NCBI GenBank assembly: GCA_023614405.1 | Contig: CM042687.1 | Span: forward strand, 237,238,292-237,302,291 | Direction: 5' to 3' | Origin: Avena insularis | Lineage: Eukaryota; Streptophyta; Magnoliopsida; Poales; Poaceae | DNA length: 64,000 bases | Part shown: positions 34,981-44,594 of the stretch, piece after piece | Position numbering within the stretch: the first letter of the stretch is position 1 | How the letters are laid out: each line of letters starts with the position of its first letter | The notes under the pieces: model-generated | Told to the model about the DNA's origin: nothing | Database searches by the model: none | The model's input: only the letters and a program-made list of their open reading frames with translations | Made by a program: the position numbers and the translations under genes

Positions 34981-35809
34981 ATTCGACACCACTAACAATG
35001 GATCTCGCCCTCGAGATCCGCCTCATGGTACCGGAAGGAAGGTCGGCGATCTGAATCTTCTCGCATCGTGTAGATCCTCGCGACACCACTAACAAGGATG
35101 CTTTCTTCGTCTTGAAATCGGCGACACCACCAACAAAGGGGCGTTGTTCACGTTTGTCAAGAGAGCACTCCGGATAAACAACGGACGAAGTTAAAGGTAA
35201 GGCCACCTCTAACTATCATGGAAGGAGTAAGAGTTGCATCGATCCACCATGCAATATACAAAAGCGAATGATAGGAGTAGTGGTATGGTCGCGACTCCAT
35301 CCCGCACTCCAAGCATTACTCTGTACACGAACAGATAGATTATGCAACCAACCCTTAGAATTCAGACTGAAGATCTCGAAAAGCGAGGTCCGGAAACAAA
35401 GGGGTGATGCAGACTCTGCATCGGATCTGGCGTAGATGATGTCGTCGCGTCGGAAAACACCGGTAGGCACGAGAAGGAACAAAGAGAAATCCAACAGATG
35501 AAGGATTCCTCTGATAGCATGAACACCGGATGGCAGAACACCGTTAACAAAGGAGGAAGCGAAACCCTGAAGATACGACGGAACCCAACCACGAGAAATC
35601 CTGGACTCGAAGAGAGAGAAGAGAGCGGATTCGAAACACGTCGAGATAAGAGGAGAATAGCAGAGGGGTAAGGAGTAAAATCAGACCTAATCAGAACTAT
35701 CCAACCAATTTTGCAAAAATAGTTTTGACACTCTACTTCGGCCGTTAGCTAGGTTATCCTACAGACTGGACTTGTGGGGTATCGCAACTGCTGAGCTCTG
35801 ATACCACTC
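34981..35809 (-). other. Element E interior, non-coding
   Basis: 829 bp with no frame longer than about 92 codons and no Gag, protease or polymerase motif. Three copies of CGACACCACTAACAA-like sequence (34984-34998, 35081-35095, 35122-35136) lie at the 3' LTR side. A clear polypurine tract is not visible next to 34980. Confidence 0.75.
35793..35806 (-). other. Element E primer binding site (initiator Met tRNA)
   Basis: The minus strand reads TGGTATCAGAGCTC, three bases after the 5' LTR end. Confidence 0.88.
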
Positions 35810-38800
35810 TGTAACACCCTCAGAATCGGCCCTATGCAAGTTTTAGCGAAACTCGCCAAACCCGCATAGAAACGATTCAAAGGTGCCCACCAGGCACTTT
35901 CGCGGGTGGAAAACGGTAATAACATTACACAACAGTCCTCGATGGGACCCACGTAAGAGATATATACAACACGACTCCGTGAGTCAAGAATACAGATATA
36001 TTATACAAAGATCCAAATCACCTTGAAAATGATGGCGCGTCCGACTACGGACAAGATGCAAATGGGGCTAAGAGCCCTGAAGAATAACCAATGGCGTCCA
36101 TAACCCTGCCCAGGCCAAGCCGGAAGGGTAACCCTGCTAACGACGTCGATCTCAAAACCTGCTTAAACAAAAGGTGCCGAAAGGGCAAAGGAAAAAGAGG
36201 AGCGTCAAGATCTTGAGGCTAGTACGGCGAGGCTAGAATTGGCGTCCTCGCCTACATAGGTATGGTGGATCAAGCGCGGCAAAGATGCACTAAACAACCT
36301 ATAGAGACTCGATACAACCTGGCGGCTATCGAGAGGGGTAAGAAAGACCTATCCGAACCAGCACGATACTAACACCAAACAATCCCATCCCAGTATTCCC
36401 CTCGAGACCAAACGAGGAAGTCAACCGAGAATTCACAGTTGGTAGTTTTATTTATTCAAGGATCGTTGCAGCAATTACTAGTCGGTGTAGATAATCATTC
36501 GATAAAATAAGCAAGGGCCGTTTTAGTTAACCATTCCGCTAGAAGTTGCAACACTTACTAGTCGATACAAATAGCATGAGATAACCCAAAACCCAGCAGC
36601 TTGTTGGCACTTTTATTTAGCCATTCCGCTGTAGTGAAGCTGATTACTAGTCATATCGGATACAAGTCAATTTATAACAAGAACTTTAGTTATAGTTGTC
36701 TATGATCACACTGTGCTCCAAGTCGTCCATAACCGCGGACACGGCTTCTCGAAAAGATTTAACCTGCAGGGTGCACCAAAGTATCCACAAGCACTTCACC
36801 CTTTTGCCGATCAATTAACATACACCCATCGGTATGTCGGGGGCCTACGTCATGACGCTTTCCAGACCAAAGCACGGGGCCACCCCACTAAGTACACCCA
36901 GAACGAAGTCGGCCGGTCTCGAGACGGACTCGGGTTTGCGCCATGGCTGTAAACGACAAAGAAATCCCAAAATTGGGACTGTCGATACAGCAAACACTCC
37001 GCTTCCTAAACAAAGACAAGCGTGCTCCTCACACAATCGTAAATAAAGCAAAGAAAGCATGGCATAGGTACAGGATAGTAAATAAAACCTCAAACTAGTT
37101 GTGGCCCCCAGTACAATACTTTGAAATCAGGTACTAATAGATGGGGGGCCCATATCTCCCCACCTGTGGTTAGCGCTAGATCTCGGAACAGTGTCAAGAA
37201 CTCTGGGTCCCACGGACACAAGTGGGCTCGGAAACCAGATATTATCTATCACCCACCGGTGCCTTCGCCACCTACTTCAATTTTAGTTGTTTAAACAATA
37301 ATTAAAGTGAACAATAATTAAAGCCATGATCATCTCCAACATTAACATGCGGCAATACTCCAACAATCATGTACTGGCGACGCATACAGCACTTGAGCAA
37401 GCGACTACGACGCGGAAGTCCCACTATCTACCAAACAACCGGTAATAGGATGTGTCCAAGGCAATATATGGCTGCAAGGGATATCACGGGTACGAAAACT
37501 AGAGCAACGCAACACAGATAGCAATAGATCAACAGGAGGGAATAAATACTGTAAAAGTAAGATAGGTAGATAGGGGGAGATGCTCGCCTGAAAACATTGC
37601 CGAAGGTTCATCCGAAGATCGGGTCGACACTCGCAACAACTCAACGGCCTTATCCGCGAAGAAGCAAAACGCTAGAATAAACACCGGATGCAATATTTAA
37701 TACAACGGCAGAAGATCGGCATGATGCATGAAGGATGTATGGCATGGCAAAGATGCGATGCAATTAGGTCATATTAAGCGGACCCGGGGTCCCGACAATA
37801 TTTAGGTGGTTCATGTTGTTTAGCTAACCCGCAATTTAAATGTTGTTTAACAAGGCAAAATATATCACCGGTTCGCTACACAAGTTTACATGAGGCCAAT
37901 ATGAGACTAGATTTGCCCGCATATGGGCCCCATATTCAATTATGAGGTGAATCGGCATAAGGCCCCCAAACCACATGAATATGCATGCGAGATGAATGAT
38001 TAATATGCAACAGGTTTTATATTTAGCATTTATAAAATAGGGGCTCGGGAAAAAAAAAGGTTCACACATTAGGGTCGAAGATCTTGGGGTTCCGAGGGTT
38101 CGGGGTCGGTCTCGGGGTTCAGGGTTCGACGGAAGCGGTCTCGGCAGGAACATTCTCGAACAACGGGGCAGATCTTGTCGCGTCCGGGTTCTCGGCGGAC
38201 TCGGCGTCCGAAAGGAGTACTTGATTCGGTGTCGGGGGCGCATCGGATTCTTCCGGGTCGATGTCGTTCTTGTCGTGGCGAGGATCTTGTCGGGTCCGCG
38301 CCATTGCATCGGTCTTGACGTTCTGAATGCAGAACTTGGCGTATCCGTGAAGGAGATCATGTCGGTCCACGGGGTTCGGTCTTCGGAGCCAGGAAGGAGT
38401 ACTTGGCGTGGCCGATCGGAAGTCTTGATGGTCCTCGGGTCCGGGAAGATCTTGTCGCACGGTGTCCGGGTAGGCGAACTCGCGGTCGATGGTGGACTTG
38501 TTTGGTACCGGGGTTTTCGGAGATCTTGGCGCGACACCGGGTTCGGGGTGTCGAGGCTTGGTCTTGATTTGCCTCGGCCATCTCATCGCGTAGTAGATCA
38601 TGGCGTTAGGGTTGCGGTTCAGCTTCATGTTCTCCAGGGCCGGTCTCACCAACACATGTTCAAGGTCATCCTTCCGCCGGAGGACGTGCTGGACGGTACG
38701 GCTCAGCGCGCTACAGGGTCGGATCGAACAGAGGAGCTCGGGACAGGCCGCTGCAGAGGAGGTGGGCCCCGGGAAGGAGAGGCAGACCTGGCTCATGAGG

Positions 38801-39677
38801 CGCGGGCTGCCGCTAGTAGCCAACGACACGGGCAGAGGACAGCGGCGAGGCGCGACGGCCTTGGAGGAGGAGGGCGGCGAGGTGTCGGCGGGGACGAGCA
38901 ATGGCGGAGCTTGGGGTCGGCAGCGGCTCGCCGAGGCGTCAGGCGGCGGAGAGAAGCCTGGCGGTGGCGCCCAGGAAGGGGTGACGTGATGGGCGACGGA
39001 CCATGGCCGAGGTTGAGGTCGAGGCCAAGCTCTGAGCAGCGGAGGGAGAGGAGGAGGGTGAGGCGGCGGGTCGGGGAGGGCCGTGGCGGTTCATGGGAGG
39101 AGGACTCGGGGTGGGGATTGGGACAGGTGGGAGGTGGGCGGTGGGGTCCAGGGGGTGGGTCCGGGCTGGCAGGGAGTGGCCAGGGGAGAGAGGTGGTTGG
39201 GCGTGTGGCCGCGCGGGTCGGTGGGACCGGGTGGCAGAGAGAGAGGGATCAGGCGGGTGGGGTGGTTTTGTGTGCGTGTGGCCAGGGAGGGAGAGGCTGC
39301 GGGTGGGGTCCAGGTGCAGGAGGTGGGGCCGGGGCAGCTGGTGGCTGGTGGATTGGTGAGGTGGCGGTGGGTGTGATGAGGTGGAGGGAACAGCGAGGTG
39401 GAGGGAGGGGATTGGTGGGTAAACTAGGATTGGGTAAATTTAGAACTAGAAATTTTAGACTAAGGTTTTCTTTTATTTTAAAATAAATTTTGTAAATAGT
39501 TTTAGAAAGATAAAAGACTGGAACAGAACGTTGTTTTAATTTGAAATAAGACGGGGCTATATAGAAAACAAAACTAGGCGTTTCGAAAATAGTTTCAGAC
39601 AAACAATGCATGATGATGACGATGCAATGCACAAAAACAACGCGATTTTCTAGTAGTGGTTTTTGCGGGATGCCACA
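35810..39677 (-). repeat. Element E 5' LTR (3868 bp)
   Basis: It pairs with 30999-34980 and is 114 bp shorter, mostly through many small deletions. On the minus strand it begins TGTGGCATCCCGCAAAAACC at 39677. The long open frames here (for example 38221-39486 plus) are GC-driven and lie inside the LTR. Confidence 0.93.
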
Positions 39678-40491
39678 ATGACCCACATATTGGTCATGGT
39701 TGATAAATTCACAAAATGGATCGATGTTAAACCAATAAGAAAATGTGATGGGCCCATAGACGTGAATTTCCTTACGGATATTATCCTAAGATATGGATAC
39801 CCACATAGCATCATAACAGATAACGGTACAAATTTTGCCAAAGGAGTATTCGCTCGATTCTGCCGAGAAAATAAGATAAGACCAGATATTGCATCAGTCG
39901 CACATCCCACATCGAACGGGAAAGTACAAAGATCCAACGGGCTAGTATTGTCCAGGATAAAACCCTGGCTCAATGAGCCGCTGCAAAGGTCAGCGGGATG
40001 TTGGATTGAGGAACTCTCGGCCGTACTATGGGGCCTAAGGACAACTCTGAATTGATCAATAGGCTATACGCCATTTTTCTAGTATATGAGGCAGAAGCTG
40101 TATTACCAGTCGATTTACCTAGAGTCACCCAATACACAGAAGCCGAAGTGCAAGAATCCTGGCAAAATGATGTTGATCTGGTAGAAGAGGAAAGAAAGTT
40201 GGCAATGTCCAGATCCGCCATATATCAGCATAATGGCAGACGTTATCATAGCAAAAAAGTGAACCCCTGAGTTTTTCTGGAAGGAGATTTGGGGCTTCGG
40301 CTCGTGCAACGCACTGACGGCTTGCATAAGCTGTCACACCCATGGAAAGGGCCATTTATTGTGAGCAAAGCATTACACAATGACGCGTACTATCTGATAG
40401 ATGCTCAAGAACAGGAGAAGAATAAGGCGGACAGGTCGAGATAAAGATCAAAGAGGCCATGGAATGTAGCTCCGGTACGTCCATTTTACAC
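39678..40491 (+). pseudogene. Element D Tat-type integrase, core and C-terminal part
   Basis: It continues the core right after element E with THILVMVDKFTKWIDVKP and then YGYPHSIITDNGTNF (second Asp). The residue 35 positions later is Gln (codon 39927-39929) in SNGKVQRSNG, where VERxNG is usual, so the catalytic Glu is lost. WVEELPAVLW-like text (here WIEELSAVLWGLRTTLN) ends at a frameshift near 40050. Then come YEAEAVLPVDLPRV, EEERKLAMSRSAIYQ and, in another frame from 40271, LHKLSHPWKGPFIVSKAL and RPWNVAPVRPFYT, the usual Tat C-terminus. Confidence 0.9.
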
Positions 40492-41133
40492 TTAGTCGAA
40501 GTGTATGTATCTCGAACTCTCATATGTCGAATTGTATGTCGGCAATGAGCTAATGAATGAAACATCGGCACCTAGAGCTGTAACTCGGGGACTACCCGAA
40601 TAAAATTATATTTTATGCATTTACTTTTATATGTCGGCTGGCTTAAATTTCTTAATCCTTAGGCCGGATTAGTAATGTTTTGGCAACAAAGGTCAACTCT
40701 TCGACTTGCTGCTGTCCAAAAATTAGGCTTCATGCCAAGCAACAAAAAAGCCAGCGAATGCTAAACACATGAAAAACAACCAAGGGAAGAAAAGTACGCG
40801 AGCCGACTCATGTTTGGACTAATCCATACATTTACTTTCTTTATTTACTATATTGAATCAATTTGAGCTAACTCTCAAGATTTCTAATTATTGTTATTCG
40901 GATTTTTGACCCCGGACTCATAAGTCGAACGCCAAAAATGGTAGACATGAGTCGGGTCACAGAATTGAGCGAACAAGAAAACGAAAATCGAGGAATCTAT
41001 CCAAAAGGATCCAATATATACATGCATAGTAGTAGCAAAATCACTTAGACTGTATATTACATACTGCTCCCGGCATATCAGCGATTTAATAAAAAATTAA
41101 AGTTATTGTGCCTAAGGAGCAACAGAGGACGAA
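40492..41133 (+). other. Element D 3' non-coding region
   Basis: AT-rich and non-coding, with CGGGGACTACCCGAATAAAA near 40588, a sequence style usual downstream of Tat-type pol in cereals. Nothing else is recognisable. Confidence 0.5.
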
Positions 41134-42282
41134 TCACGGGCAAACATTAGCCTCAGAAGTAGGGGTCTCTGATGTATGAGCTTTGGCGTCAGCAGTGGGA
41201 GCCTCGGCTTCTGATGAGGGAACCTCGACTTCAGCACAAGAATCCTCGTCTTCTGTAGAAGGAACCTCGGCTTTAGCATCATGATCCAAATTTTCTTTGT
41301 GGCCGTGCGAGCTTGCCACCTCTTCCTCCAGGTTCTTTTTCCTTTGTTGGCCTCTTCTTCGCAGCCCTCTTCGCCTTCCTCTGCGGCATTGACATCAGCT
41401 TCTTCCTCGAGGAAGCTTGGCCCTTCATTCCAGGCATGTGTGTTGTCATATAGGATGAGCTGGTAGGCCCGTGCTTGCCGGCGCTTAATGTACTCAGGAT
41501 CAGAGAGCCATGATGAGCCGATGCACAGATTATGAAGTGTATCTAGGTAGATCCCTTCTTACCATGAAAGCACAAAGGTCAAAGCCATGTCGGCTCTTGC
41601 TCACGTGGCAGATTCCCTCAAGAGGTTGAGCTATGTCTCACAGTCCATAAATCTCTCGGCAAGCACTACAACGCGCTTAGGGCTAGCCTCTGTCGGCCAG
41701 AGGACACTGAAGACCCAGATTGCAGCATCCATAAGATCCATGCAGAATGTCTACATTGGCTTCATGCTGGCCCCCCAAGCTGACGAGATAGTCCTCAAGA
41801 TTATAGGCAACGGACGGATCAGTGGATTCACCATGATTCTGCCGAGCCTTCAACACAGCTTTAGCAGCTCGGACTTTGGACTTCGGGAAATTATCTAAAA
41901 ATAACAATTGCACAAGTCAATGAAAAGAACAAGCATTCTCGGCTGAAAACAGGAAAACAAAAAAAGAAACTTATGGTGCATGACACTGAGGATTCGCCCG
42001 AGGTCAGATAGCCAGCCATCATATTTCTTGGTCTGCTTCTCAAGCTCGATCTTGGCCGAGTCAGCCGTGGCCTCAGCCGTTTGAATGAGTTCTTTGTCTT
42101 TCTCCAATTGAAGATTAATTTGGCTTTGAGAACTCTTGGTCATGTTTCGAGAGCTCGGCCTGCTAGAGTTTCTTTAGATTTTCATTCTCAGCGCGAAGCT
42201 GAGCTATCTCGCCGTCCTTCTCCTTCAACTTGGTTGCGGGTTCTCCTACTTGTTCGAGAAAATGGGTCATCAAGTCAGGCAT
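41134..42282 (-). pseudogene. Antisense ORF in the 3' region of element D
   Basis: On the minus strand, broken into several frames, a protein-like stretch starts with MPDLMTHFLEQVGEP at 42282. It continues as a charged coiled coil (KEKDGEIAQLRAENENLKK, QINLQLEKDKELIQTAEATA), a middle part (41683-41913) with ARQNHGESTDPSVAYNLEDY, and an acidic Ser/Thr/Glu tail of repeated PSSEAEAPT-like units (41134-41319). Tat-lineage elements are known to carry extra ORFs, some in antisense between pol and the 3' LTR; this fits. Function unknown. Confidence 0.6.
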
Positions 42283-42665
42283 AGAAACGCAGTCTTAATG
42301 AGATTCTGCAGAGTCTTGTAATTCTGCTGAGCCGAGGTAAAATCATGAGGAAACTCAAACAAGAACAAGAACGAGATATAAAGTGCCGGTGACGAGGTTT
42401 GAACTCATCAATGCTCATTGTTATGGACTTGGGTTTTGGAGGAGGAGGGGAAGCTAGAGATAGCGGAACGGCTAATAGACAAGCAACACGGGGACATGAG
42501 TTTTACCTAGGTTCAGGCCCTAGGAGGGAAAACCCTACTCCTGCTTGTATGCTCTTGATTGATGGCAATACTGATGATTACGGGGGTGCGCAGATGCAAT
42601 CTGGCGTGAGGTGTGTTCTAGGGTATGAGGTGTTCGAGAGAACCTCCTCGCCGTGCCCTCCTGCC

Positions 42666-42675
42666 CTTTATATGG
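42666..42675 (-). promoter_or_regulatory. TATA box upstream of the antisense ORF
   Basis: The minus strand reads CATATAAAGG in GC-rich flanks, about 0.4 kb upstream of the antisense ORF start. It would suit an independent antisense transcript. Confidence 0.4.
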
Positions 42676-42889
42676 GGAGGCCAGGTCTCAGGGTAGGTTG
42701 TTTCTGTTACAGATTAGGGTTGACCCCTTTGAAATTCTATCTATACTTATTTGTGTCCTCCAAGAAGTCGAGTTCTCTCCGGGCTTGGGCCATCTGAGGT
42801 CACATTGGGCTCCACATTTGCAGTAGGCCTTCGTGTGGGCCTCCACTAGGCCGGACCAGGTAGGCCAACATCAGGTATCCATAGGACAT

Positions 42890-43790
42890 ATCCATGTTAG
42901 TAGCCCCCGAGTGTTCAGTCTAATCGTGGATTTGACTGGAGACTCTATAGTCTTTCGAGTGGATACATTTCAGGTGGATATGTTGGTTCATATGGATTGT
43001 TGATATGTGTGCCTGACTCACCCGATGGATCAGGGTCAGTTAACTGTCATTGGACAAAACAGCACGATCTACTTCAGACTCGAGTCCCCGGACTCGAATC
43101 TGGAAAAATGCTGGCGTAACTTGACCTAGGCCGCGGAGGTCTTATAGGAGTCTAATTCCAATGTTTAAATTATGTACCCAATGCGTCCATCGGGATTTTC
43201 TTATCGTGCCTGTTGGCATGGAATATTACTAGCAGAGCGTAGTCGGGTGCGTTGTCAGGCCATCAGAAGTATCAGTAGGTCTTATCTTTGCGTGCAAACA
43301 CAGCATCCGAAAGTTTATTACCGCGGAGGCATTTTGGGTTACCAAGGAGACGGTATCTCACTTAGCATTAATTTGGGCAAAGTTTCTAATGTAATTTTTT
43401 GCTTATCTCATTTGAATAATGCATAGGGTGCGTGATCAGCGCTCCCTATGGGAGTAGCCTCCGAGTGTCTGTTCGAGTCATAGACTCAAGTGGAGACTTA
43501 TAATCGTCGGTTGCAAAGTCCGTGTTCCAAAAGATTTTCGGATGATCTGGTAAATGCCATTAGCGCCTACGCTTTTTCGAATGCATGACCAGTGCTCCCT
43601 ATGTGAGTAGCCCCCGAGTCCGTAGTGGAGTCGTAGACTCGAATAAGGACTCAAAGCTTTTATGAAGTTCTTCAACTGACTCGGGGCCCGTATTAAGATT
43701 TCAGGTGCGCTACCAGCGCTCCTGATAGGAGTAGCCCCCAAGTAGTTGGTTGAGTTGTAGACTCGAGTAAGTACTTTTATTTGCACCCAA
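42890..43790 (+). repeat. Diverged tandem repeats in element D 3' region
   Basis: A GAGTAGCCCCCGAGT-like block followed by GAGTCGTAGACTCGAGT-like text recurs at about 42896, 43452, 43605 and 43729. The last three are preceded by an ACCAGCGCTCCTATGG-like block (43434, 43587, 43711). Spacing between them is about 153 and 124 bases. Tat elements are known to carry variable tandem repeats 3' of pol. Confidence 0.7.
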
Positions 43791-44022
43791 AAGTTTCTAG
43801 TCATTGTTGGCCTTTGCTTTGCTGACATCATTGCTGACGCTCAGTGAGCTCAACCGTCTGTGGAAGCAGAAGCGATGTGACGAGACGATCGTGGGTCCTG
43901 CTATCTGACTTCGATTTGACTACGCATGCGTAGTTTACATAATAATTACCGTGTCTCCTCGATTTCCGTGCGTAGATGCTCGCGATAGTCCGGGCGATGC
44001 CTGCCACGTGTACGATGCGATG
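43791..44022 (+). other. End of element D 3' region
   Basis: Non-coding, with no recognisable LTR end for D before F begins. Confidence 0.4.
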
Positions 44023-44594
44023 TGATACGTCATAAACGTATCTATAATTTTTTATGTTCCATGCTTGTTTAGTACCAACTTTGCTTTGCTTTGTCTACAC
44101 TTTGAGATATTTTTATATATTTTCTGGGAATAACCTATTAACAAGATGACACACTGCCAGTTGCCTGTTTTCTGCTATTTTTGTTTCAGAAAAGCTAGTA
44201 AGGAAATATTCTCATAATTGGATGGGACAAAAGCCAAAGTCAATATTTCACCAAGGAGAACACAAAGACTGAAGGGTGACCGAAGGAGGGGCACTAGGCC
44301 GCCACACCCTAGGGTGGCGCGACCCCCTAGGGCGTGCCGCCACCTGGTGTGGGTGCCTCGGGTGCCCCCCTTCCTTGCCTCTTCGCTTATAAAAGCCCCC
44401 CGATGCTAAAACACTAAACACCCGATCACATCTCCACGAAACAGTCTGTAGCAGCCGCTACCATCGTCCCTAGATCGGGGGAATCTGAAGATCTTCCCGG
44501 CACCCTGCCGGAGGGGAGAGATCATCCCGGAGGCCATCTTCATCACCATGACAGCCTCCGGTATGATGCGTGAGTAGTTCACCCTTGTACTATG
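44023..44594 (+). repeat. Element F: left part of a TGATACGTC-type LTR
   Basis: It begins TGATACGTCATAAACGTATC and proceeds through an LTR layout common in Triticeae and relatives: a GGAAATATTCTCATAATTGG block, TATAAAAG at 44388-44395, a CTTCCCGGCACCCTGCCGGAG block, and GTGAGTAGTTCACCC just before the break. Element G is inserted after CTATG (44590-44594). The rest should follow G beyond the window. Family naming is uncertain. Confidence 0.75.

Larger units (their letters stand above)
30999..39677 (-). mobile_element. Element E: LARD-like non-autonomous LTR element
   Basis: Two direct repeats (30999-34980 and 35810-39677) start TGTAACACCCTCAGAATCGG and end GGGATGCCACA on the plus strand. ATGAC stands on both sides (30994-30998 and 39678-39682), a perfect TSD. 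The interior (34981-35809) is only 829 bp, with a minus-strand initiator-Met PBS next to the right LTR, so the element reads right to left. There is no gag or pol. Long LTRs with a short non-coding interior fit a large retrotransposon derivative that depends on enzymes in trans. It splits the integrase of element D. Confidence 0.93.

Noticed and set aside
38221..39486. 421-codon plus-strand open frame and several overlapping long frames on both strands (also 33300-34700)
   Set aside because: They lie inside the GC-rich part of element E LTRs, several frames are open at once, the two LTR copies disagree through indels, and no domain is recognisable.
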